DNA from: Nitrospirota bacterium
Lineage (GTDB): Bacteria > Nitrospirota > Thermodesulfovibrionia > Thermodesulfovibrionales > Dissulfurispiraceae
Length of the DNA: 42,976 nt
Assembly (NCBI GenBank): GCA_021847795.1
Contig: JAJZPZ010000012.1
Coordinates: forward strand, 1-42,976
Reading direction: 5' to 3'
Within the stretch, counting starts at the first letter, position 1. Each line of letters starts with the position of its first letter. Positions 20,577 through 28,998 of the stretch are shown here, in pieces. The position numbers were made by a program, and so were the translations under genes. The notes under the pieces are model-generated. The model was not told the origin of the DNA. It made no database searches and saw nothing but the letters and a program-made list of their open reading frames with translations.

Positions 20577-22001
20577 TCAGGAGTCTATTCCAAACAGCCG
20601 CAACCCGCGCCTGATAATGCGCGTGTGTTTCCAGAGCGGCGGGCGTATTCCCATCTTATACCCGATCCGGTGCAGGAGGGGCAGAAAGGACATGCCGATA
20701 GAGTCGGAGTTCATGAAATTCAGGTGGCTGCTCATGGAGTTTTTAATCTGAGAGACCATCCAGGCGAAATCTACTTCAGGCGACATATAAAACACAGGGG
20801 TGAGCATGTCCCTGGGCGAGGTGGTGAGAATGCCCTGCGTCCGCGCAACGGATTCAAGTTCTGTCCCGGGGTAGATGCGGATGCCGAGGTTGAAGAACAC
20901 CACGTCCCGGGGATGGACGCTGCTTTCAGCGAAACGGAGGGTATCTCTTACGGTTGACTCTGTTTCACCCGGACCTCCAAGCATGAAGATCCATACGCAG
21001 GGCAGCCGGTGGCGTTTGACGACCTCTGCGGCGTTATAGACATCCCGGGCAGTAAACCCCTTCCCCAGTCTGCAGAGCACAGCATCGGATGCGTTCTCCA
21101 CCGTTATGCCTATCCCGGTAAAACCGGCGCTTTCCATGGCCCCGAGGAGTGCATCGTCAACAAAAAGAGGGTTCAGCTCCAGGCTCTGCAGGCGGACATT
21201 ATTCGACCGCTGCGCGAGCGCTTCGCATAGGGTCATCGCGTTCGCATAGGGAGAGTTGAATACATTGTCCACGAATTCGATGTCACGGAACCCCGCGGAT
21301 GCAAATCGCTCAATTGCCTCCAGGATACTTTCATGATTGAAGAGGCGGTAATGAGGGCCTTCAATTTTCCGGTAGGTGCAGTAGATGCATTTGAAGTGGC
21401 ACCCCAATTTGGTCTGGAGCGGCACTGTCGCCAAGCCGGACTGATAGGCTTTTGCATTGATCCACCGGGGAAAGTCAGGGGCCGGACAATTGGTGCATGA
21501 AGCGCCGGACAGTTCGTTCTTCCCGAAGATATCGTCTTCAATCCATGCAACCCCGGGCGCCTGTTTCAGCGATATGCCTTTTGCAAGGTTTTCGAGAAGA
21601 TGGGGGAATACCACCTCGCCTTCACCGAGCACTGCATATGATACCCGTGTGTAGCGCATGATCTCTTCGGGCATTACTGCGAGCGCCGCGCCCCCGAGAA
21701 TAATGGGGACTGTTGTTGCTCTGCGTATGGTATTTACGAGGGGGACGATGTCGCGGATGAAAAAGGCGGGGTTCCGGATATCATTATTATCGAGATTCCG
21801 CACCGAAAGCCCGATAACATCCGGGCCGGTATTGCTGATTTCCTGTTCAACCGCATGCAGGGGGTTCCGTTCGAACATCAGATCAAGGACCCTCACGTCA
21901 TGTCCGGCCAGCTCCGCGGCTTCCGCCACCAGGCAGGCCCCCAGGGGTATGACCGGCATGGGAAAGGCGTTCCGGTTGGTATTTATGATGAGGACATTCA
22001 T
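20577..22001 (-). CDS. B12-binding-domain radical SAM protein
   Basis: This 474-aa protein has an N-terminal cobalamin-binding Rossmann domain (residues 1-140, LIINTNRNAFP, VIGLSVRNLDNND, ILGGAALAVMP). A radical SAM domain follows with the cluster motif CHFKCIYC (Cys201, Cys205, Cys208). Such proteins methylate or rearrange unactivated carbons in lipid, cofactor or natural-product synthesis; the substrate cannot be read from the sequence. It begins 11 bases after the Yip1-like gene, so the two probably form an operon. An extra CTNC pair at about residues 169-172 precedes the SAM motif. Confidence 0.9.
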   Translation of the reverse strand: MNVLIINTNRNAFPMPVIPLGACLVAEAAELAGHDVRVLDLMFERNPLHAVEQEISNTGPDVIGLSVRNLDNNDIRNPAFFIRDIVPLVNTIRRATTVPIILGGAALAVMPEEIMRYTRVSYAVLGEGEVVFPHLLENLAKGISLKQAPGVAWIEDDIFGKNELSGASCTNCPAPDFPRWINAKAYQSGLATVPLQTKLGCHFKCIYCTYRKIEGPHYRLFNHESILEAIERFASAGFRDIEFVDNVFNSPYANAMTLCEALAQRSNNVRLQSLELNPLFVDDALLGAMESAGFTGIGITVENASDAVLCRLGKGFTARDVYNAAEVVKRHRLPCVWIFMLGGPGETESTVRDTLRFAESSVHPRDVVFFNLGIRIYPGTELESVARTQGILTTSPRDMLTPVFYMSPEVDFAWMVSQIKNSMSSHLNFMNSDSIGMSFLPLLHRIGYKMGIRPPLWKHTRIIRRGLRLFGIDS

Positions 22002-22012
22002 AAGAGATGTAT

Positions 22013-22546
22013 TCAGATGCTCCTCGACCCGCTGCCCGTGAAGAAAAGCAAGGCGCCGATAAGAAGCGCCTGAATGAGCCAGCCTATAATGCAGACCCCG
22101 ACTGCGCGCAGAGTGCTCGTGTAATCAAGCGCCTGCCTGACCGCGACTACCATTGCCGCGAGCATCCAGAGGGAGGTGATGAAGAAGATCAGCCCCGTGA
22201 GCCCGGGAATAACCCCGAATATCCTGAGCAGCCCCGGCGAGCTTGCAAAGCCGATGGTGCGCAGGAGTTCGCCGACATTCGATTCGGTCTGCGGCTCGGG
22301 AAGCAACTTGGCGCCGATTAAAAAGGTGATGTATGCCCAGACGAACCACCCGATAAGGGAGATTACAGTCCCGGCCAGGATGCCGAAGCCTCCGCCCTTT
22401 TCAATGCTGCCGATCCCTGCTGCGATACTGGCAAGGATTACAATGCCCATTGCCTGATTTGTTGCGCTCTTGTCTGCCTCGACCTCTTCGTAAACACCAG
22501 GCTGCAGTTTGGCGGCGCGGATCAGGCGATCTATAAAGGTGGTCAT
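22013..22546 (-). CDS. Yip1-family membrane protein
   Basis: This 177-aa protein has a soluble N-terminal segment (FIDRLIRAAKLQPGVYEEVEAD) followed by five hydrophobic stretches typical of Yip1-domain proteins: about residues 30-45, 50-75, 95-105, 112-135 and 145-170. The pattern GFASSPGLLRIFGVIPGLTGLI is characteristic of the family. Function in bacteria is unclear; membrane organisation or transport has been suggested. It lies immediately upstream of the radical SAM gene. Confidence 0.8.
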   Translation of the reverse strand: MTTFIDRLIRAAKLQPGVYEEVEADKSATNQAMGIVILASIAAGIGSIEKGGGFGILAGTVISLIGWFVWAYITFLIGAKLLPEPQTESNVGELLRTIGFASSPGLLRIFGVIPGLTGLIFFITSLWMLAAMVVAVRQALDYTSTLRAVGVCIIGWLIQALLIGALLFFTGSGSRSI

Positions 22547-22659
22547 GAGGGCCCCCGGAGAATGGCAAAATTGATAAGCCCGTGCTATTACCGACGTTCT
22601 TAAGTTAATTATACCGCTTTATGGAAAGTATGCAATGCAGGTGAAAGGCCTTTGGAGTA

Positions 22660-23028
22660 TTATTGCCGCCGGTCCTGTTTTCCCGGCGCCTTTTCCCTGT
22701 CCCTCAGGTATTGGGCCACCTCTTTTTTTACCTTGCGATAGGAGAAAGGGAAAAGAAAACAGTTGAGCTGGGTCAGCAAAAACTCCGGCATCCCGAGCTT
22801 CCTGCCCACGCACCTTTTGAGATTTACCAGGGAGTGGCGGCTCATTGAGGTCGCGCCGAGCCAGAGAAAGCCGGACACAAGGCCTGCCGGGAGTAGTGCG
22901 GAATGTATCTCCCCGGCAAAGAGATAGAGCGAGAGGAGCAGGAGCAACAGAATAAATGATCCTGCAGCAGCAAGTCCCCATACGAGGTACTCGGTAAGCA
23001 ATTCTTCCGGGGTTTCCGTTGTGTTCAT
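22660..23028 (-). CDS. Small membrane protein of unknown function
   Basis: This 122-aa protein has two adjacent hydrophobic segments (about residues 15-38 and 43-60) followed by a charged cytoplasmic tail ending DREKAPGKQDRRQ. No family is recognised. The frame is maintained for its full length and is divergent from dusB. The ribosome site is weak. It could be a lineage-specific protein. Confidence 0.55.
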   Translation of the reverse strand: MNTTETPEELLTEYLVWGLAAAGSFILLLLLLSLYLFAGEIHSALLPAGLVSGFLWLGATSMSRHSLVNLKRCVGRKLGMPEFLLTQLNCFLFPFSYRKVKKEVAQYLRDREKAPGKQDRRQ

Positions 23029-23139
23029 AGCAGAGGCCTGCTTTTATTGAAACAGAAATACCGGGATAAGTCAAAGAAGGGCCGTAACCTGTAATGGTTA
23101 ATGGCATTAAGAGAGCGGATAGAGGTAAAATATTCCCCT

Positions 23140-24174
23140 ATGTTGAAGATCGGCAACACCCTATTTTCTACTCCCTGTCTCCTTGCGCCTATGGCTGGAA
23201 TAAGCGATCTGCCTTTCCGCATGATCAACCGGGCCTTTGGCTGCGAATTCGCCTTTGTGGAGATGGTCAGCGCCCGCGCATTGGTGTACGGTAACAAAAA
23301 TACCCGTGAAATGCTTTCCACGGTCCCTGCAGACAGGCCCCTTGGAATACAGCTGCTCGGCGATGATCCCCGGGTCCTGCGCGAAGCATTGGACATCCTA
23401 AGGGATTACCGGTTCGATATCCTTGACTTGAATGCAGCCTGCCCGGTGGGCAAGGTGACCGGCAGGGGAGAGGGCGCCGGGCTTCTCAAAGATCCCCGCA
23501 AGACAGGAGAGTTGCTGAGAGTGCTTGTTGACAATTCCCCGGTCCCTGTTACGGTAAAAATACGTGCAGGCTGGGACGAAAGCTCACGGAATGCAACGGA
23601 AATAGCGCGTGCCGCCCGGGACGCCGGGGTGTCGGGCCTCTTCATTCACGGCAGGACCAGGGAGCAGGGATACAGCGGAAGAGTTGATTACCGGATCATC
23701 CGGGAAGTAAAGGAAGCGCTTGATATTCCGGTTATAGCGAGCGGGGATGCCTTTTCCCCCCACCTGGTGAAGAGAATGCTCGATGAAACAGGCTGCGACG
23801 GCGTTGCCATTGCCCGGGGCGCGCTGGGCAATCCCTGGATATTCCGGGAGACCCGTGAATTCCTCAGGAGCGGCATTACTCCACAAAGGCCGGGCCCGGA
23901 TGAAATTGCCGATACCATGACCAGGCACCTTGACCTCTGTATAGATTTCTACGGCGAGACAGTAGGCGTTATGATCTTCCGCAAGTTTTTTTCCTGGTAC
24001 ACGAGGGGTCTCCCTGCTATGAAGCCCCTGAGGGGACAGGCGTTCCTGGCAAAAACGCGGGAGCAGCTGCTTGCAGTCGCCGGCGCAATGCGCTTAGCAA
24101 GAGACTCTGTCCCATGTCATGGCGCATTTGCCGGGAATCCTGATTTCTATCTTTCTATGTATGAATCTTTTTAA
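23140..24174 (+). CDS. dusB: tRNA-dihydrouridine synthase
   Basis: This FMN-dependent enzyme reduces specific uridines in tRNA to dihydrouridine. The TIM barrel starts TPCLLAPMAGISDLPFR. The catalytic Cys lies in DLNAACPVGKVTGRGEGAGLL, a HGRTREQGYSGRVDY segment follows, and the FMN phosphate loop is ARGALGNPWIF. I prefer ATG 23140 (344 aa) because family members begin close to this point; ATG 23101 would add 13 residues. The 3' end overlaps the convergent flavoprotein gene by 20 bases. Confidence 0.95.
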   Translation: MLKIGNTLFSTPCLLAPMAGISDLPFRMINRAFGCEFAFVEMVSARALVYGNKNTREMLSTVPADRPLGIQLLGDDPRVLREALDILRDYRFDILDLNAACPVGKVTGRGEGAGLLKDPRKTGELLRVLVDNSPVPVTVKIRAGWDESSRNATEIARAARDAGVSGLFIHGRTREQGYSGRVDYRIIREVKEALDIPVIASGDAFSPHLVKRMLDETGCDGVAIARGALGNPWIFRETREFLRSGITPQRPGPDEIADTMTRHLDLCIDFYGETVGVMIFRKFFSWYTRGLPAMKPLRGQAFLAKTREQLLAVAGAMRLARDSVPCHGAFAGNPDFYLSMYESF

Positions 24175-24730
24175 GAAGCCATGCCATGTTCTGTCCGAGG
24201 TCTTTCATGGTCCGGACGCCCTCTTCGTCCTTCAGGACGTCACCGGCCTCCCTGCCGATAGCCACATTCCAATAGCTTGACCCGGGAACGATCATCTGCC
24301 CGATAAGGAAAAAATAGTTGAGGGAGTTGAATACGCTGATGGCCCCTGCGCGGCGCACTGCGACCACTCCTGCCCCGACCTTGCGTTTGAACAGATCCCC
24401 ATTTGCACGGGACACCATCCCGCACCTCTCGATAAGGGCCTTCATCCCGGCGGAGACATCTGAAAAATAGGTGGGAGATCCCAGGAGGATCCCGTCTGCC
24501 CCGGCCATTTTCGCGATATAGTCATTCACAGCGTCTTTCTCAACAGCGCATCTCCGGTCCTTGGTTCCAAAGCATTTGAAACAGGCGCTGCATCCCTGGA
24601 TCTGTGTCCCTGCAAGCTGCACCAGTTCGGTCTCGATACCTTCTTGCTTCAACTCTCCCAGGACCATATTAAGCAGTATCGCGGTATTGCCCTCTTTGCG
24701 CGCACTGCCGTTAAATGCCACAACTTTCAT
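24155..24730 (-). CDS. Iron-sulfur flavoprotein / NADPH-dependent FMN reductase family
   Basis: This 191-aa flavodoxin-like protein has the FMN phosphate loop NGSARKEGNT and a second loop LGSPTYFSDVSAGMKA. The compact cysteine motif CSACFKC..C (about residues 47-60, CX2CX2CX6C) is the mark of iron-sulfur flavoproteins (Isf), which carry a 4Fe-4S cluster next to FMN in anaerobes. The physiological partner is unknown; O2 or peroxide reduction and electron transfer have been proposed. Start ATG 24730 has an AGGAGG site. It overlaps dusB tail to tail. Confidence 0.9.
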   Translation of the reverse strand: MKVVAFNGSARKEGNTAILLNMVLGELKQEGIETELVQLAGTQIQGCSACFKCFGTKDRRCAVEKDAVNDYIAKMAGADGILLGSPTYFSDVSAGMKALIERCGMVSRANGDLFKRKVGAGVVAVRRAGAISVFNSLNYFFLIGQMIVPGSSYWNVAIGREAGDVLKDEEGVRTMKDLGQNMAWLLKKIHT

Positions 24731-24744
24731 ATCCGTCCTCCTGA

Positions 24745-24790
24745 TTTTAGATTAAATTCCAAATCTCAAGCGCCAAATCACAAAGCTCCG
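24745..24790. repeat. Dispersed AT-rich repeat, family 2
   Basis: The stretch reads AAATTCCAAATCTCAAGCGCC then AAATCACAAA, a run of 7-base-spaced AAATCnC units. Its reverse complement resembles the end of the repeat at about 39.05-39.1 kb (GGTGCTTAGGATTTAAAATTT). It lies between the flavoprotein start and the Cys-rich small gene. Confidence 0.5.
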
Positions 24791-24825
24791 GAAATCGGGA
24801 GCGGTCCTCATAAGGCAGCATCTTT

Positions 24826-24990
24826 TTAATAAGGGCGGAAAAGGGGCTTGTGCTCCTTTTTCTTTTTATCTTTCTTGTCTTTCCTGCATACTGCGGGACG
24901 GCACATTGCGCAGCGTGTCTCACTGCAACACTGGCAAAACGTGCAATCAGGACAAGGGTTCTTCTTCTGTTTTTTCTGCTCTTCTTCCAC
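24826..24990 (-). CDS. Cys-rich 54-aa protein
   Basis: A GTG-initiated frame encodes a 54-aa product with nine cysteines, eight of them in NPCPDCTFCQCCSETRCAMC (residues 11-30), plus one at 35. It ends in a very basic tail (RKDKKDKKKKEHK). The spacing CxxCxxCxCC...CxxC suggests metal binding. An in-frame stop lies about 16 codons upstream of the GTG, and no good ribosome site is visible, so the exact start is unsure. It lies 45 bases after the zinc-ribbon gene 25036-25461 on the same strand, so the two may be co-transcribed. No family name is offered. Confidence 0.55.
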   Translation of the reverse strand: MEEEQKKQKKNPCPDCTFCQCCSETRCAMCRPAVCRKDKKDKKKKEHKPLFRPY

Positions 24991-25035
24991 GGTTACAGCA
25001 CACTTGATGTTGCTGCGCGGCGGCCAAGGTGTTGC

Positions 25036-25461
25036 CTAGGTGTTGGACGATACGAGCATCCGCTCCTTGTCCCTGAAGATCACCAGGCATTTCCTGAACT
25101 CTGTCCTCTGCACAATCCCCTTGCCGAATACGCTGTGCCCGATAATGTCCCCGACTTTGAATGCTATCCCCATATTGTACGGCACTTCCGGACCCCTTGC
25201 CTCTGCAATGCCGGCCTGCCAGACAGCCTCGATTGTCGCCACCATGCTTGTCGCCTTTCTTTCAGAAGCTCCCGTCCTCCTGACAGTGCTGCTGATCCTG
25301 GACACTCCCGTGCTTCTGAAAGTATGCGTGCTGCCGCAGGTTTTGCATTTTACCTTGACGATCTTGTCCCCGATCATGGCAATGATAATATGCCCGAGAT
25401 CAAGCCTGCACCGGGTGCAATAGGAATCAACGTCATCCCCTGCTGAAAGTTTTTTATCCAT
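25036..25461 (-). CDS. Zinc-ribbon protein with CarD/Tudor-like C-terminal domain
   Basis: This 141-aa protein has an N-terminal zinc ribbon (YCTRCRLDLGH then VKCKTCGSTHTF, CxxC...CxxC). A Ser/Thr- and Arg-rich linker follows. The C-terminal module FKVGDIIGHSVFGKGIVQRTEFRKCLVIF resembles the small SH3/Tudor-like barrels of CarD and of UvrD/PcrA tails. This suggests a nucleic-acid- or RNA-polymerase-associated protein, but the specific role is unknown. Start ATG 25461 has a GAAGGAG site. It lies downstream of ywbE and upstream of the Cys-rich small gene. Confidence 0.75.
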   Translation of the reverse strand: MDKKLSAGDDVDSYCTRCRLDLGHIIIAMIGDKIVKVKCKTCGSTHTFRSTGVSRISSTVRRTGASERKATSMVATIEAVWQAGIAEARGPEVPYNMGIAFKVGDIIGHSVFGKGIVQRTEFRKCLVIFRDKERMLVSSNT

Positions 25462-25491
25462 AAATCTCCTTCATTTCCTTTTTTCTCTCCA

Positions 25492-25689
25492 TCAATTCCC
25501 TACAATTTCTTTGACTCTTCCGATCTTTCCATCTGCCAGGCGCACCTTGATCCCGTGGGGATGAGATGCGCTGTTCGTCAGAATGTCCTTAACGATACCC
25601 TCGGTCAATTGCCCTGATTTCTGGTGCTGCTTTTGTACAATTCTGACCCTGAGCCCGGCCCTGATATCCTTGCGTTCGGCGCCTGTCAT
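25492..25689 (-). CDS. ywbE: YwbE-family protein
   Basis: This 65-aa protein is typical of the YwbE family (DIRAGLRVRIVQKQHQKSG, LTEGIVKDILTNSASHPHG, IKVRLADGKIGRVKEI). The fold is likely an SH3-like barrel; its biological role is not established. Its start overlaps the stop of maf by 4 bases (ATGA), so the two are translationally coupled. Confidence 0.85.
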   Translation of the reverse strand: MTGAERKDIRAGLRVRIVQKQHQKSGQLTEGIVKDILTNSASHPHGIKVRLADGKIGRVKEIVGN

Positions 25690-26261
25690 AATACATGAAC
25701 CCCGAATTTCTTAAGACCGTCGGCAAGCGCGCTGAGCGGAAGGCCCATTACATTGAAGTAGTCGCCTTCTATCTTCCGCACAAGAACAGCCCCCAGCTCC
25801 TGGATAGCATATGCACCGGCCTTGTCCAGGGGCTCCTTTGACCTGACGTATGTTTCTATCTCCTTCGGAGTAAGCTTTTTGAAAAACACCTTTGTTTCCA
25901 TAGAGCCGGACAACTTTTTCCCGGCGCCGGTGTCCAGAATCGTAAAGCCTGTAATAACAACATGCGCCTTGCCGCTGAGCATCACCAGCATCTTCCGCGC
26001 TTCCCCGGCGGTGCGGGGTTTGCCAAGCAGCTTGTCTTTGAACACGATAAAGGTGTCCGCTGCAATGATGATGGCGTTCCCATACCTGCCCGCCACTGCC
26101 CTTGCTTTTTCCCGGGACAGAAAACGTGCCAGTTTATGCGGCTCCAGGCCGAGGTCCATCTTTTCTTCGTAATCGCCCGCATCAACGCGGAATTCCAGGC
26201 CTGTTTTGGCGAGTATCTCCCTCCTCCTTGGAGATGCTGATGCGAGTATAAGCTCCTTCAT
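25686..26261 (-). CDS. maf: Maf-family nucleoside triphosphate pyrophosphatase
   Basis: This house-cleaning enzyme hydrolyses non-canonical or pyrimidine nucleotides (dTTP/UTP type) to monophosphates. Family motifs are ILASASPRRREIL, IIAADTFIVFKDKLLGKP (catalytic Asp) and AGAYAIQELGAVLVRKIEGDY. I place the start at ATG 26261 (191 aa) because a GGAAAGG site precedes it; the open frame runs 45 codons further upstream but without similarity to the family. It is followed by ywbE with a 4-base overlap. Confidence 0.93.
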   Translation of the reverse strand: MKELILASASPRRREILAKTGLEFRVDAGDYEEKMDLGLEPHKLARFLSREKARAVAGRYGNAIIIAADTFIVFKDKLLGKPRTAGEARKMLVMLSGKAHVVITGFTILDTGAGKKLSGSMETKVFFKKLTPKEIETYVRSKEPLDKAGAYAIQELGAVLVRKIEGDYFNVMGLPLSALADGLKKFGVHVL

Positions 26262-26373
26262 AAATCCTTTCCTTGGCGCTCCTTCCCAGGATTCCGGCCT
26301 GCAGGCCGAATATACATAATAACTATTCCGGAGGACTTTGCACAAATTTACGAGTGGCCCCGCTGCCGATAAT

Positions 26374-27549
26374 TCACACGTACCGGCCCGCTGCATGACC
26401 CGAGGCCCAGGCCCAGTGGAGATTGTAGCCCCCGAGTTGCCCGGTCACATCAACAACCTCGCCGATGAAATAAAGGCCGGGGACTTTCTTTGCCTCCATT
26501 GTCTTGGATGACAGCTCGTCAGTGTCCACTCCGCCGCGCGTGACTTCAGCTGTTTTATAGCCCTCTGTTCCCTGCGGCCCGATGATCCAGGCGTGGATGT
26601 TATCGGCTATTTGCTTCAGCTCTTTTTCGGTGCATTGGTTCACGGGTCTCGCAGCCGACTGCGGGATCTGCGCTGCGCTCCATTTCCTGATAAACCGCTT
26701 CGGAAGACATCCGGACAGCAGGTTTTGTATTTCTATTTTGCCTTTCCGCTTCTCCATGAGCCATGCAAAAATGTCCATATCCGGCAGAAGATTGATGGAA
26801 AGCGCATCGCCCTCTTCCCAGTATGATGAGATCTGAAGAACGGCAGGGCCGCTCAGCCCCCTGTGCGTGAACAGGACAGGTCCGCGGAAATGCCTGCCCT
26901 TGCAACTGACTACGGCGTCGAGGGAGATCCCGCTCAGTTCATGGAATACTTTCAGGGCTTCAGGGCCGAAGGTGAACGGGACAAGGGCCGGGCTAACCCC
27001 GGTTACCTTTATGCCGAACTGCCTGGCTACCCGGTGCCCGAAATCCGTTGCCCCCAGCTTTGGATACGACAGTCCTCCTGTAGCAATCACAAGGGACTCC
27101 GACTCAAATGTCCCCTGGCTTGTGGTAAGGGAAAAGCGCCCGTCTTTTCTTATTTCCTCTATCCTGCAGCGCAGCAGGATTTCCGCCCCTGCCCGGCTGC
27201 ATTCACGGTGCAGCATCTCTATGATCTCCCCGGAGCCTTTCCTGCAGAAGAGCTGCCCCGGCTCTTTTTCGTAATAGGGGATGCCGTGCCTTTCCACCAT
27301 GCAGATAAAGTCATGGGGCCCGAAACGCGCAAGGGCGGATTTGCAGAAATGCGGGTTCCCGGACAGGTAATTATCAGGATGCATGCTGGTATTGGTAAAG
27401 TTACAGCGCCCGCCTCCGGAAACACGGATCTTGCTCCCTGTTCTCTCCCCGTGATCGAGGATGAGGACCGAACGGTTCCGTTTCCCTGCCGCAGCAGCGC
27501 ACATCATGCCCGCTGCTCCGGCGCCGATTATAAGGACATCTTTTCTCAT
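26374..27549 (-). CDS. BaiN/RdsA-family NAD(P)/FAD-dependent oxidoreductase (HI0933-like)
   Basis: This flavoprotein of about 391 aa has an N-terminal FAD dinucleotide fold (VLIIGAGAAGMMCAAAAG), the family segment GSKIRVSGGGRCNFTN, ATGGLSYPKLGATDFGH and a C-terminal GEVVDVTGQLGGYNLHWAWASGHAAGRY. Members are widespread; some reduce unsaturated steroids or recycle flavin, but most are uncharacterised. I chose ATG 27549, where the FAD motif begins at once, over the ATG at 27621 that adds 24 unconserved residues. It is upstream of maf on the same strand with a 112-base gap. Confidence 0.93.
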   Translation of the reverse strand: MRKDVLIIGAGAAGMMCAAAAGKRNRSVLILDHGERTGSKIRVSGGGRCNFTNTSMHPDNYLSGNPHFCKSALARFGPHDFICMVERHGIPYYEKEPGQLFCRKGSGEIIEMLHRECSRAGAEILLRCRIEEIRKDGRFSLTTSQGTFESESLVIATGGLSYPKLGATDFGHRVARQFGIKVTGVSPALVPFTFGPEALKVFHELSGISLDAVVSCKGRHFRGPVLFTHRGLSGPAVLQISSYWEEGDALSINLLPDMDIFAWLMEKRKGKIEIQNLLSGCLPKRFIRKWSAAQIPQSAARPVNQCTEKELKQIADNIHAWIIGPQGTEGYKTAEVTRGGVDTDELSSKTMEAKKVPGLYFIGEVVDVTGQLGGYNLHWAWASGHAAGRYV

Positions 27550-27810
27550 CGCTGCGGGGGCGCGCTCCAAAGCGTACACATTGTTCCAACTCTTTTTTTG
27601 CTCATAAAGGGAAGCAGGCACATCATATTTTCATTATACCTGTCCGGGGGAAAAGATTGTTTGTAACCGCATCAGCTACAGGCATAACTCAGGCATTGCC
27701 CCATACTTCATAGCTGCCGCACCTTTTGTCCGGCCCATGAAAAAGCGCGTTTGCACGGGATTTCCGAATGCCTCGGATGTGTTGTGTTTTGATAAACCTT
27801 TCGGATAAAC

Positions 27811-27836
27811 TTCCGATAACAAAATAATTGTCGGAA
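27811..27836 (+). promoter_or_regulatory. Palindrome just before the 27841 gene
   Basis: TTCCGATAA and TTGTCGGAA form an imperfect 26-base inverted repeat ending 4 bases before the ATG. It might be a repressor site or an RNA hairpin covering the ribosome site, since no normal Shine-Dalgarno is visible. Its function is not shown by the sequence. Confidence 0.4.
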
Positions 27837-27840
27837 ACAG

Positions 27841-28644
27841 ATGGAAATACTAAAAATAAACGGCGCCGCATACCTGCAGAGCGACTCAGCAAAAAAAGAA
27901 GCATACAACCTTTCAGGCAAGCGGATTCTCCTTGAAGACGACACCCCTGTTTTTCAGTTTATCGACAACGCGGGCCTTGACGGCAATTCCATCCACAAGA
28001 TCAGGGCAGCAAGAGAAATCCTTTTCTATTTCAATACCTGTTTAAAGCACAAGCCCACCGGAAAGGTCCTTCAGAAGCCGACAAGCCTCAGCGAATTAAT
28101 CCAGCGCCTCGACGAGGCGGAGCTGCCTGATTACCGGTTTGTCCTGGAAACCGAGAATAAAGAGGTCCTGAGCAAGATCATCCAGCATTTGCTCTATCTG
28201 GATATAGATATAGAGGTGATGCTGAAAAAAGAAGAAGCGGAAATACGGAAGATGGAACTCTTCATGGAGCTGGCCGGGGAACTGGGGCGCGCACTGGAGA
28301 GCGCAAAGAGCGGCATCGAGCAGCTGATGAGGTACATCAATTATATTGCCATGGAAAAAGCGCATATAGAGCTTTTCAACCATAAGATGTCCATCGTGGA
28401 CAAGAAGCTCGGGGAGTTCCGGCAGGATTTTATCGACAACCTGCTGGGCCGCCTTGAAGAAGACAGCAATGCCCTGGAAAATACGATCAGCGATATTACA
28501 CAATTTACCGGAGCGATAACGGAAGCCGTGAAACAGGACTTCCATCCCGGAGAGTTCCTGGACAAAATAGAAAAAGACATCGGACTGGCACATAGATCCC
28601 TAGGACAAATGCTGCCTTTGAAAATGATTGCAAGGCCGTATTAA
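27841..28644 (+). CDS. Hypothetical coiled-coil protein, C-terminus lost by frameshift
   Basis: I do not recognise this 267-aa protein. It is charged and helical, with likely coiled-coil stretches (LKKEEAEIRKMELFMELAG at about 130-150, and about 165-245), and has no signal or membrane segment. The last 14 residues (GQMLPLKMIARPY and neighbours) look unnatural. In the frame one base back, an open and similarly charged helical sequence continues from 28596 to 28805. The gene therefore seems to have lost one base near 28.60 kb; the intact protein would be about 320 aa. A palindrome overlaps the start region. Confidence 0.65.
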   Translation: MEILKINGAAYLQSDSAKKEAYNLSGKRILLEDDTPVFQFIDNAGLDGNSIHKIRAAREILFYFNTCLKHKPTGKVLQKPTSLSELIQRLDEAELPDYRFVLETENKEVLSKIIQHLLYLDIDIEVMLKKEEAEIRKMELFMELAGELGRALESAKSGIEQLMRYINYIAMEKAHIELFNHKMSIVDKKLGEFRQDFIDNLLGRLEEDSNALENTISDITQFTGAITEAVKQDFHPGEFLDKIEKDIGLAHRSLGQMLPLKMIARPY

Positions 28645-28805
28645 ACGATTTCATCAATGACCTGAATGCATTGAGAAAGGAAATCGAGGCGAAAATCGGT
28701 TTCCTAAGGGAGGCGGAAAAGGGAATAGAGCGCTTTTCCGCTCTCTGGCACGGGATAAAACAGCCGGACCAGGAAAACGATGAGAATAAAGGCAGTGAAA
28801 AGTGA
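28596..28805 (+). pseudogene. Frameshifted C-terminal continuation of the 27841 gene
   Basis: This frame encodes FENDCKAVLNDFINDLNA, then LRKEIEAKIGFLREAEKGIE and a tail ending ENKGSEK. It has the same helical, charged character as the upstream gene and no plausible start of its own near its beginning. No slippery heptamer is visible at the junction, so a 1-base deletion is more likely than programmed frameshifting. The stop TGA at 28803 abuts a dispersed repeat. Confidence 0.55.
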
Positions 28806-28905
28806 CGAGTTTAAAACAGTGGCTGAGGACGAGGAACAAGGACAAGTATGCGGATTCTCTTTTATCCTTTAACTCGTTACTTGTTACTCGTTACTGCCTC
28901 TGGTA
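28803..28905. repeat. Dispersed palindromic heptamer repeat, family 1
   Basis: The left arm GTGACGAGTTTAAA (from 28803) and the right arm TTTAACTCGTTACTTGTTAC.. (ending near 28898) are inverted relatives. The right-arm side, read in reverse (AGTAACGAGTTAAAG then GATAAAAGAGAATCCG), closely matches the repeat inside kdsB at 15950-15985. It lies directly after the frameshifted gene's stop codon. Confidence 0.65.
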
Positions 28906-28998
28906 TCGCAGGGAAACCCTTTCCGGCAAGACTGCCCAACTCTGCCGGCACATGAGCATTCCTCGACTCCGGATGATGAGTATTGTATACTTTGACTC

